The notes under the pieces are model-generated. The model ran no database searches. It had not been told where the DNA came from and was given only the letters and a program-made list of their open reading frames with translations. The position numbers and the translations under genes were made by a program. A stretch of DNA of 42,864 bases. It comes from Microvirga brassicacearum (lineage in GTDB: Bacteria; Pseudomonadota; Alphaproteobacteria; Rhizobiales; Beijerinckiaceae). Positions within the stretch are counted from its first letter, which is position 1. Every line of letters begins with the position of its first letter. This document shows positions 31,398 to 38,932 of the stretch, in pieces. The stretch lies in NCBI RefSeq assembly GCF_008757455.1, contig NZ_VCMV01000032.1, positions 1-42,864 of the forward strand, given 5' to 3'.

Positions 31398-33248
31398 TCA
31401 ACGCCGCCCGAACAGCCGCTCGATATCCGACAGCTTCAGCTCCACATAAGTCGGCCGGCCGTGATTGCATTGGCCGGAGAGGGGCGTGACTTCCATTTCG
31501 CGCAGGAGCGCGTTCATTTCCTCGGGCTTCAACCGGCGTCCGGCGCGGATCGAGCCGTGGCATGACATGCGCGACAGAACCGCATCGAGGCGGGTCTCCA
31601 CCGGGCTCTCGCTCCCCTCGCCCCATTCGGCCAACGCATCGGCCACATCCTGCACCAGAGCCTTGATGCGCCCGCCCGCGAGCGCGGACGGGACTTCACG
31701 CACCAGCAGGGCACCCGATCCGAATGGCTCGACCACCAGTCCGAGGCTCGCCAGCGTTTCGGCCTCGGCGACGACGCGATCGGCATCGACGGGGTCGAGA
31801 TCGACGACGTCGGGGATGAGCAGCAATTGCCGCGCGATGCCGGACGAGTCGCGCTCGCGTTTCAGGCGCTCGTAGACGAGGCGTTCATGCGCCGCGTGCT
31901 GGTCGACGATGACGATGCCGTCCTGAGTCTGCGCGACGATGTAAGTGCCGTGAACCTGCGCGCGCGCCGCCCCGAGCGGCGCCGCCTCGATAGCAGAATC
32001 GTTCTCATGGTGCGGCGCGCGGCTGTCGGCGGAGGGCGCGGCGAATTCCGAAAAGGCGCGTTGCGGCTCGGCGAAGCCTTGGCCATAGGTCGGCGCGACC
32101 GGCGCCTGCCAACCCGCGAAGGTGTGCGCGGCGCGGATCGATGGTCCGCGATGCAGGCCGGCCTTCATGTGCAGCGGGTGATGCGACGGATGAGGACCGT
32201 GCGGCCGAAGACTGTCGAGCGTGCGCATGCCGCCCGTGGTGGCCGAGCGGAATCCTGAACGCGTGATGGACTCCTTCAGCGCTCCCACGACGAAACCGCG
32301 GATGAACGCCGGATCGCGGAAGCGCACTTCGGTCTTCGCCGGATGCACGTTCACGTCCACGTCGCGCGGGTTGAGATCGATCATCAGCGCGAGGATCGGA
32401 TGACGATCCGACGCCATCACATCCGCATAGGCACCGCGCACCGCGCCGAGCAGCAGTTTGTCGCGCACCGGGCGCCCGTTGACGACGAAATGGATGTGGG
32501 TCGAGGTGCCGCGATGATAGGTCGGCAATCCGGCAAATCCGCTGACCCGGACGCCCTCGCGCTCGACGCCGATGGTCATGGCGTTGTCGTTGAACTCAGC
32601 ACCCAGCACGCGCGACAGACGGCGCAGGAAACCGTGCTCGCTCGCCTCTTCGGGCGCGTAGGTGAACGGCGTGATGTGTTCGCCCGCAAGCGTGAAACGG
32701 ATCGCCGGATGCGCGATGGCGAGACGCTTCACGATCTCGGCCACCGCCTGCGCCTCGGAGCGGTCGCTCTTGAGGAACTTCAAGCGCGCCGGCGTCGCGG
32801 CGAAAAGGTCCGTCACCTCGATCCGCGTGCCCGCCGGCGCCGAGGCAGGCCGCACCGGGCCTTTCACGCCGGCCTCGACAACGATGGATGATGCGGCTTG
32901 CGCTTCGGCGGTTCGCGTCGTGATGGCAAGACGCGCCACCGCACCGATAGAGGGCAAGGCCTCACCGCGAAACCCGAGCGTGTTGATGGCAAACAGATCA
33001 CCGTCGGGGATTTTCGACGTGGCATGACGCTCGACTGCCAACGCCAGATCCTCCGGCGACATTCCCTGCCCGTCATCGACCACCCGGATGAGCTTGCGCC
33101 CGCCCGCCTCGATGGCGATCTCGATGGAGCGCGCACCCGCATCGACCGCGTTCTCGACCAGTTCCTTCACGGCCGCCGCCGGACGTTCGACGACCTCGCC
33201 GGCGGCGATGCGGTCGACCAGAATGGGATCGAGGCGGCGGACGTTCAT
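31398..33248 (-). CDS. mutL: DNA mismatch repair protein MutL
   Basis: The 616-residue protein starts at the ATG at 33248 (MNVRRLDPILVDRIAAGEVV). The N-terminal GHKL ATPase has ELVENAVDAGA, DDGQGM and TLGFRGEAL, followed by the FVNGRPV-like segment VVNGRPVRDK. A proline/His-rich linker (about 330-430) leads to the dimerisation domain. There, DQHAAHERLVYE near residue 450 fits the DQHA(X)2E(X)4E endonuclease motif, and SCHGSIRAG and QCNHGRPTY fit the accompanying metal-site motifs. This predicts the nicking form of MutL used in bacteria without MutH. The longer frame to 33425 lies in the upstream repeat and is not needed. Confidence 0.95.
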   Translation of the reverse strand: MNVRRLDPILVDRIAAGEVVERPAAAVKELVENAVDAGARSIEIAIEAGGRKLIRVVDDGQGMSPEDLALAVERHATSKIPDGDLFAINTLGFRGEALPSIGAVARLAITTRTAEAQAASSIVVEAGVKGPVRPASAPAGTRIEVTDLFAATPARLKFLKSDRSEAQAVAEIVKRLAIAHPAIRFTLAGEHITPFTYAPEEASEHGFLRRLSRVLGAEFNDNAMTIGVEREGVRVSGFAGLPTYHRGTSTHIHFVVNGRPVRDKLLLGAVRGAYADVMASDRHPILALMIDLNPRDVDVNVHPAKTEVRFRDPAFIRGFVVGALKESITRSGFRSATTGGMRTLDSLRPHGPHPSHHPLHMKAGLHRGPSIRAAHTFAGWQAPVAPTYGQGFAEPQRAFSEFAAPSADSRAPHHENDSAIEAAPLGAARAQVHGTYIVAQTQDGIVIVDQHAAHERLVYERLKRERDSSGIARQLLLIPDVVDLDPVDADRVVAEAETLASLGLVVEPFGSGALLVREVPSALAGGRIKALVQDVADALAEWGEGSESPVETRLDAVLSRMSCHGSIRAGRRLKPEEMNALLREMEVTPLSGQCNHGRPTYVELKLSDIERLFGRR

Positions 33249-33312
33249 AGGGCGTTGACACTCACGCGATTCGGAAGAGGAGAATAGGCGTTGGGGCGCG
33301 CAGGTTCCAGCC

Positions 33313-33491
33313 GACACGAGGGACTCTCTTCCCCTTGCGGGGAGGAGTTGGAGGTTGGGGTCGGACAGTCGAGCTCGTCGCCTTGTTGTCGAGGGAAGGC
33401 CGGTTCGTCCGAACCCGACATTCATCGGGATGAACCCGGTCGTTCCACCCCCACCCCGACCCTCCCCGCAAGGGGGAGGGAATCGCTCGTC
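33313..33491. repeat. Large inverted repeat between mutL and pgi
   Basis: The left arm (about 33313-33365; core ccccttgcggggagg) is complementary to the right arm (about 33445-33491; core cctccccgcaaggggg). Both also share the flanking ggttggggtcgg / ccaccccgacc sequence and an outer gacgag-type end. The centre holds a further small palindrome (cggttcgtccgaaccc). Elements with this GC-rich core are common between genes in Hyphomicrobiales. The right arm ends within the pgi stop codon. Confidence 0.7.
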
Positions 33492-34809
33492 AGTTCGCCT
33501 CTGTCAGATATTGCTTGGCGAGGATCTTGCCCTCCTCGACAGCTGGCTGATCGAACGGATCGACGCCGAGCGCATAGCCGGTGAGGATCGTCTCCAGCAT
33601 GTAATGCATCAGCAATTCCCCGAGCGAGCGCTCGTTCAGTTTGTCGATATGCAGCGTGCGGGTGGCGCGACCGTTTCGCGCCAGGGTGTCGGCGGTGGCG
33701 CGGCCCTGTGCGGCCACGAGATCGCCGATACGCCTGCCCGCAAATCCGGGCTCGCCTGCGCGCTTCGACAGCTTCTCGTCCATCATCGGCCCGATGCCGG
33801 CGACGCCGGTCGTCATGATGGTGAAGAGCTTGTCGTTCGGCCCACCGAGATAGAGCTGCATCTGGCTGTGCTGATCGACCGGACCGATGGCCGCGACCGG
33901 CTGCGAGCCCTTGCCGTCCTTGCCGATGCTTTCGGCCCACAACTGAACCCACCAGCGGGCGAAGCGTTCGAGGCGGTCGGCATACGCCATGGTGACGGTG
34001 ATGTTCCGCCCCTCGAGCCCCACCGCGATATTGAGGGCGGCGCCGAGCGCTGCCGGAATGTCCCTGGCGCTTCCGCCGGCACGCAGCGGATCGTAGGCAT
34101 CCGCGGCCCCCTGTCGGACGGCCGCGATGTCGAGGCCGAGAACGGCGGCGGGCAGAAGCCCCACATTGGTCAAGACGGAGAAGCGACCGCCGACGCCGGG
34201 GTCATGGTCGAGGAAGCGCACGCCTTCGGGTTCGAGCAGATCGCGCAACCCGTTCTTTCGACCGGCCACGCGGGGCTCGGATAGTCCAAGGATCGTGTCG
34301 GCGGGCCGGGCGCGCAACCCCGCCCTCTCGAGCGCGCACAACACCGCAATCGTCTGCATCAGCGTTTCGCCGGTGCCGCCGGATTTCGAGATGGCCACGA
34401 AACGGGTGGAGGAGAGCGGCAGCTTGTGCAGAATATGGTCGAAGGTGATCGGATCGAGATTGTCGAGAAAATGCACACGCGGGCCGTCGATGAAGCGTCC
34501 GGCACCCGGCACCGCATAATCCTTGAGCTGCGCCAGCGCCTGGCCGCCGAGGCTCGAGCCGCCGGTGCCGAGGAACACCACATCGGTCGCGTCGCGCCGC
34601 AGGAAGGACGCCGCCTCCCGGATCGATGCCAGATCGTCGGTTGCATAAGGCAGCTTGAGCAGCGGCAGGCGGCCGGACGCGTCATCATCCGAAAGCCGCG
34701 CCAGAGCGGTCTCGACAGCCGACAAGGCCGCGTCGAGCGCCATGGTCGGAAGGCCGCTCGCGCCGATCTTGGATGCAAGGGCGAGTTCAATCGATTGCTG
34801 CAACGCCAT
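33490..34809 (-). CDS. pgi: Glucose-6-phosphate isomerase
   Basis: Interconverts glucose-6-phosphate and fructose-6-phosphate. It has VVFLGTGGSSLGGQAL and FVAISKSGGTGETLMQ for phosphate binding. The C-terminal half has VDQHSQMQLYLGGPNDKL and GVDPFDQPAVEEGK, the conserved isomerase signature. At 439 residues it is the short form seen in many alphaproteobacteria rather than the 549-residue E. coli type. The ATG at 34809 has GGAGG nine bases upstream. It shares strand with mutL but is separated from it by the inverted repeat. Confidence 0.92.
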   Translation of the reverse strand: MALQQSIELALASKIGASGLPTMALDAALSAVETALARLSDDDASGRLPLLKLPYATDDLASIREAASFLRRDATDVVFLGTGGSSLGGQALAQLKDYAVPGAGRFIDGPRVHFLDNLDPITFDHILHKLPLSSTRFVAISKSGGTGETLMQTIAVLCALERAGLRARPADTILGLSEPRVAGRKNGLRDLLEPEGVRFLDHDPGVGGRFSVLTNVGLLPAAVLGLDIAAVRQGAADAYDPLRAGGSARDIPAALGAALNIAVGLEGRNITVTMAYADRLERFARWWVQLWAESIGKDGKGSQPVAAIGPVDQHSQMQLYLGGPNDKLFTIMTTGVAGIGPMMDEKLSKRAGEPGFAGRRIGDLVAAQGRATADTLARNGRATRTLHIDKLNERSLGELLMHYMLETILTGYALGVDPFDQPAVEEGKILAKQYLTEAN

Positions 34810-34888
34810 TCAGGAATGCCTCCGACAAGTCTTTCAACAGGACCAGAACACTAGGGCAGCGGCAGGGCGGCGGCTAGGGCGGGACCGT

Positions 34889-36166
34889 TCAGAGCCCCGT
34901 CGGCCGCCCCGCAATCACCGTCAGCATTTTGCCGGTGCCGAAGATTCGATCGCTGGCGCTGCGAATATCGGCCTGCGTGACGGCCGCCACGAGTTCGTTG
35001 CGGCGGGCGATGTAATCGATGCCGAGTCCCTCGAACGCGATCTGCACCAGCGTATGGGCGATCTTGGTGGAAGTGTCGAAGCCCAGCGCATAGGAGCCGA
35101 TGAGGTAGTCCTTGGCTTTTTGCAATTCCTCGTCGGTGGGGCCGTCGGCGTGAAGTCTCGCAATTTCGGAGGCGATGACGTCGAGACACTCAGCCACGCG
35201 CTCGTTCTTGGTCGCCGTATAGCCCCAGGTCATGGAGGCGGCGCGGTAGCTCACAAGGGACGTGCCCACGCTGTAGGCAAGGCCGCGCTTCTCCCGGACT
35301 TCCTGAAACAGCCGCGACGTGAAGGCGCCGCCGCCGAGGATGTGGTTAAGCACGTAGGCGGGAATGAAGCCGGGATCGCACCAGGTGATGCCGTGCGTCC
35401 CGAAGCGGATCACCGATTGCGGCACATCGAGATCGGCGACAAGGCGCTGGCCGGTGGCGACCAGCGAGGCCGGTTCGATAATGCGAAGCGGCTTCGCCTC
35501 GTGAAGCGAGCCGAACACCTTGTCGATCAACACCGACAAGCGGTCGGCATCGATGGCGCCAACGACCGCGATCTTGACGCGGCCGCGCGCGATCAGGAGG
35601 CGGTGCATCGCCACGAGATCATCCCGCGTGATCGCCGCGACGCTCTCCGCCGTGCCGGAGGTCGGGCGCGAATAAGGGTGCCCCGGAAAGCCTGCCTCGA
35701 AGAACCGGCGCGTGGCCATCACGCCCGGGTCGTTCTGCTGGTAGCGCAAACCGGCAATCGTCTGGGCGCGAACGCGCTCGATGGCATCGGCATCAAAGCG
35801 CGGCTCCGCAAGGGCGAGGCGCAGCAGCTCGAACGCCTCATCGGCGTGTTTCACCAAGGTTTTTAGCGAGCCGCCGATGGCATCGTTCCCGGCGTTGAAC
35901 GAGAGTTCGATCGCGCGTCCGGCGAGACGTTCCTGGAACGCATCCGAATCATAATTCCCCGCGCCCTCGTCGAGCAGGCGGCCGAGCATCTGCGCCACGC
36001 CCGGCTTGTCCACGGGGTCATGCGCGGCGCCGCCCTCGAACGTGAAGGCGACGGCGATCAGCGGCACGACATCGGATTCGACGTGCCACGCTTCGACACC
36101 CCCCGGGGATATCAGCGCCTTCACGACAGTCGGCGACGCGGAACGGGTTTCAACGGTGGGTGTCAT
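34889..36166 (-). CDS. M16-family peptidase, inactive (beta-type) subunit
   Basis: The 425-residue protein has the two-lobed M16 fold but lacks the zinc motif: the HxxEH position reads VAQMLGRLLDEG. It keeps the C-lobe REKRGLAYSV segment (Arg and Tyr that contact substrate in the partner). That is the usual division of labour in mitochondrial-processing-peptidase-like bacterial heterodimers. The ATG at 36166 (GAGAG about five bases upstream) is preferred to the TTG at 36181. It starts 25 nt after the catalytic subunit gene on the same strand. No signal peptide is evident, so a cytoplasmic location is inferred. Confidence 0.88.
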   Translation of the reverse strand: MTPTVETRSASPTVVKALISPGGVEAWHVESDVVPLIAVAFTFEGGAAHDPVDKPGVAQMLGRLLDEGAGNYDSDAFQERLAGRAIELSFNAGNDAIGGSLKTLVKHADEAFELLRLALAEPRFDADAIERVRAQTIAGLRYQQNDPGVMATRRFFEAGFPGHPYSRPTSGTAESVAAITRDDLVAMHRLLIARGRVKIAVVGAIDADRLSVLIDKVFGSLHEAKPLRIIEPASLVATGQRLVADLDVPQSVIRFGTHGITWCDPGFIPAYVLNHILGGGAFTSRLFQEVREKRGLAYSVGTSLVSYRAASMTWGYTATKNERVAECLDVIASEIARLHADGPTDEELQKAKDYLIGSYALGFDTSTKIAHTLVQIAFEGLGIDYIARRNELVAAVTQADIRSASDRIFGTGKMLTVIAGRPTGL

Positions 36167-36191
36167 GGGACTCTCACTCAAAAACAGGCGA

Positions 36192-37523
36192 TCAGGCGGC
36201 AGGCTTTTGCAGGTATCCGGTCACGGATCGGCGCGGGATGAGGAACCGCTCGGCAACCGATGCGAGATCGTCCTTCAACACCGCCTCGATCTGTCCCGGC
36301 CAACACCGCACATCGTCGATGGTCTCGCCGATGGCGAGCGCCGAGCCGTAGATGCGCGCAAGCGAAGACTGGCTGTCGGTCGAATAGATCGTCTCGGCGA
36401 CGAGGCGTATCTTGGCCCGCTCGATGGCCTCGACGTCGAGTGCATCCGCGGAGATCGTCCGCAGGGCGGCGTCGACCGCCTGTTCGAGCGCCTCGAGCGA
36501 TACGCCCTCGGCCGGAACAGCGTAGACGCTGAAACGTGTCTCTTCCATCGCCGACGACATGTACCAGGCGCCCGCATTGACGGCGACGCCCTGCTCGAGA
36601 ACGAGCGTGCGATAGAGATAGGATGTCGGGCCGCCCCCGATCACTTCCGCCAGGAGTTCGAGCGCGTAGCAATCGCCCTCGTTGACGGAGCGGCAGGACG
36701 GAACCAGGTAAAGCCGCTGCAATGTGGGCTGCTCGACCTTCGGATCCGAAACCGTGATGTGCCGTGCAGCGACAGGCTCGGGCTCTTGCGGACGAAAGCG
36801 CACGGGCCGCTCTCCCCGTGCGGGAACGCGACCATAGGTCTCTTCGCTGAGACGGCGCACTTCATCGGGCGTCACGTCCCCGGCAACGACCAGAATCGCA
36901 TTTTCCGGCGAATAGAAGCGGTTGTAGTAGTCGAGCGCGTTCTGGCGGTTCAGGCCCTCGATCTCATGCATCCAGCCGATAATCGGGATGCCGTAGGGAT
37001 GATGCACGAACAACGCCGCAGCCATCGCCTCGGAAAGCTGCGCCGACGGATCGGTCTCGACCCGCATGCGGCGCTCTTCCAGCACCACGTCGCGCTCAGG
37101 CGCGATGACGCTCTCGTCGAGCAGCAGGTTGGTCATGCGGTCGGATTCGAACTCCATCATGGTCTTGAGGTGTTCGCGGGTGACGCGCTGGAAATAGGCC
37201 GTGTAGTCGAACGACGTGAAGGCATTCTCCTGACCGCCGAGGCTCGATACGACCTTGGAGAATTCGCCCGCCGGGTGTTTTGCCGTTCCCTTGAACATCA
37301 GGTGTTCGAGAAAATGCGCGATGCCGGATTGTCCAAGCGGATCATCAGCCGAGCCGTTGCGATACCAGATCATGTGCGTCACGACCGGCACGCGGTGATC
37401 GGGGATCACCACTACATCCAGCCCGTTCGCAAGCGTGAACGACGCGACCTCTGGACCACCACCATCCGTGCGTCCGAAAGGCGGAGCATCGGTGCGTCGA
37501 TTGGGCCGGGGGACATTATCCAT
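36192..37523 (-). CDS. M16-family zinc peptidase, catalytic subunit
   Basis: The 443-residue protein carries the inverted zinc motif HFLEH at 70-74 (ligands His70 and His74, catalytic Glu73) and Glu150 as third ligand, 76 residues on. GGQENAFTSFDYTAYF follows the motif, as in processing peptidase-like enzymes. No signal peptide seen. It pairs with the downstream inactive subunit and probably forms a heterodimer degrading peptides. The ATG at 37523 has AAGG ten bases upstream. A weak promoter, CTTGCT-17-TATCTC, lies in the gap ahead of it, after the terminator of the ileS operon. Confidence 0.92.
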   Translation of the reverse strand: MDNVPRPNRRTDAPPFGRTDGGGPEVASFTLANGLDVVVIPDHRVPVVTHMIWYRNGSADDPLGQSGIAHFLEHLMFKGTAKHPAGEFSKVVSSLGGQENAFTSFDYTAYFQRVTREHLKTMMEFESDRMTNLLLDESVIAPERDVVLEERRMRVETDPSAQLSEAMAAALFVHHPYGIPIIGWMHEIEGLNRQNALDYYNRFYSPENAILVVAGDVTPDEVRRLSEETYGRVPARGERPVRFRPQEPEPVAARHITVSDPKVEQPTLQRLYLVPSCRSVNEGDCYALELLAEVIGGGPTSYLYRTLVLEQGVAVNAGAWYMSSAMEETRFSVYAVPAEGVSLEALEQAVDAALRTISADALDVEAIERAKIRLVAETIYSTDSQSSLARIYGSALAIGETIDDVRCWPGQIEAVLKDDLASVAERFLIPRRSVTGYLQKPAA

Positions 37524-37601
37524 AGCAGTTCAACCTTGGCGGAATCGGATCGGCTGGAGCGGTTCTCCTACGGGAGATACTGCAATCCGACGATCAAGCA
37601 A

Positions 37602-37637
37602 GCGAAGCAGTGCACCTTTGGGTGCAGGCGAAGCAGT
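37602..37637. repeat. Hairpin flanked by 10-bp direct repeats
   Basis: TGCACC-TTTG-GGTGCA (37611-37626) forms a 6-bp stem. It is flanked by gcgaagcagt at 37602-37611 and 37628-37637. It sits in the 199-nt gap between the M16 catalytic gene and the exported-protein gene. Meaning unknown; it may be a remnant of a small insertion. Confidence 0.45.
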
Positions 37638-37658
37638 TCGGAGGGCCGTGCAGGGTCC

Positions 37659-37700
37659 AAAAACGCCTTCGGGCGAAGCGGAAAACCGTTCGCCCGAAGG
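37659..37700 (-). terminator. Intrinsic terminator of the ileS-lspA-exported protein operon
   Basis: CCTTCGGGCGAA (37666-37677) and TTCGCCCGAAGG (37689-37700) are perfect complements, with three more pairs inside (CGG/CCG) around an AAAA loop and one bulged G. On the minus strand the stem is followed by CG and five T residues (37663-37659). It lies 22 nt past the end of the exported-protein gene. Confidence 0.85.
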
Positions 37701-37722
37701 ACAAGGCAGGCTATCGAAAAAA

Positions 37723-38355
37723 TCAGCGCTTTTGCTGCTGCTGAATGAAGCCGAGCGGGCTGTCGGGATCGACAACAGGCATTTCATCAACGGAGGCCTT
37801 GAGCGGCGCCCCGCCCTGCGCCTTCAGAAGCGGCGCCGGAGGATCCGTGAGATAGCGACGCTCGAGGCCATCGCCGGAGAGCTTCACGTCCTGGCCGACC
37901 TGGAACGAGCGCAGCTCGTCGGGGCTCATCTTGCTGTTATCGGCCTGTCCGCCCGTCAGGGGCGGCGGCGATTGAATATAGTTGTTCGGGTTGCGGCCAG
38001 CGCGCATTTCCTCGGCCGAAAGCACTCCAGACTGATTGGCCCGGTAGGTATCGCGGCTGGTCGCCGGCGCACGCGCATCCGCTGCGGCCCTGCGAGCCGC
38101 CGCCACATCCGGGTCCTTCGGCCAGTTGGCGTTTGCCTCGGCACCGCGCGAAGGGGCAGGCGCGCGCAATTCCATCTTGGGCGGCAGGACGAGTGGCGGG
38201 CGCTCATTATAGTTGATCGGTGGCTTTTCCTTGGGGATGATGCCGATGCTGCCGAGGAGGCTCTTGACGGCCTCGCCTTCCTGAGCCGACGCGCCAGAGG
38301 CCGCGACCATGAGCGCGAGCGCGCCCGCGCAACCAAAGACCTTCAATCCCCTCAT
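37723..38355 (-). CDS. Exported proline-rich protein (possibly DUF3035-like)
   Basis: The protein has 210 residues from the ATG at 38355 (AAGGTGGG six to thirteen bases upstream). A type I signal peptide (LKVFGCAGALALMVAASGASA, cut before QEGEA) predicts a periplasmic product; there is no lipobox at the cleavage site. The mature part is proline-rich (ERPPLVLPPKMELRAPAP) with Ala/Arg-rich and charged linkers. The PLVLPPKMELR segment and its position between lspA and an M16 pair recall DUF3035 (BamF-like) proteins of alphaproteobacteria, but that is a weak assignment. It follows lspA by 91 nt and ends at a strong terminator. Confidence 0.7.
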   Translation of the reverse strand: MRGLKVFGCAGALALMVAASGASAQEGEAVKSLLGSIGIIPKEKPPINYNERPPLVLPPKMELRAPAPSRGAEANANWPKDPDVAAARRAAADARAPATSRDTYRANQSGVLSAEEMRAGRNPNNYIQSPPPLTGGQADNSKMSPDELRSFQVGQDVKLSGDGLERRYLTDPPAPLLKAQGGAPLKASVDEMPVVDPDSPLGFIQQQQKR

Positions 38356-38446
38356 GGCACCCACCTTCTTGAAATTCCCATTCTGGCTGAACGCCTGCCC
38401 GCCTATTCGGGCGAACATAAGGCGGCCCCGAGATCCGGCGTCTCGC

Positions 38447-38932
38447 TCAGGCAAGCCGGCGCCGTTCCAGCACGAAGGAGTCATAGAGCAAACCGACCAC
38501 CCCCGCAACGATGGCCGCATCCGCCACGTTGAACACGTACCAGGACCAGCCGCCGAGCCCGAATTGGATGAAATCGAAGACGGCCCCATAGGCCAGCCGG
38601 TCGATGACGTTGCCGATGGCGCCCCCGACGATCAGGGCGAGGGACGCCGCGAGAAGGCGACCCGTCGTCCGGCGGATCCACACCGAGAGAGCGATGGCAG
38701 CGACGATCGAGACCCCGATGAGGATCCAGCGTCCGAGATCCGTATGCTGCTGGAACAGGCCGTAGGAAATCCCCCGGTTCCAGACCACGATCAGGTTGAG
38801 GAATGGCGTCAACGCCACCGGTTCACGGACCGGCAGGTCGAAAATGAACAATGTGTAGAGCTTCGTCGCCTGATCGAGGACCAGGGTCAGAAGCGCCACA
38901 ATCAGGCCGAGGCGGGCGGGCGAAACTGTCAC
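38447..38932 (-). CDS. lspA: Lipoprotein signal peptidase (signal peptidase II)
   Basis: An inner-membrane aspartyl peptidase that removes signal peptides of diacylated prolipoproteins. Four membrane helices are visible in 161 residues. The family blocks are [23 protein letters not shown] and [11 protein letters not shown], the last two carrying the catalytic aspartates. The start is a GTG at 38932 that overlaps the ileS stop (GTGA), implying translational coupling; an ATG at 38956 would lie inside ileS. Confidence 0.94.
   Translation of the reverse strand: MTVSPARLGLIVALLTLVLDQATKLYTLFIFDLPVREPVALTPFLNLIVVWNRGISYGLFQQHTDLGRWILIGVSIVAAIALSVWIRRTTGRLLAASLALIVGGAIGNVIDRLAYGAVFDFIQFGLGGWSWYVFNVADAAIVAGVVGLLYDSFVLERRRLA

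Noticed and set aside
36006..37748. 580-codon plus-strand frame over the M16 genes
   Set aside because: Runs antisense to the HFLEH gene and its partner; no domain.
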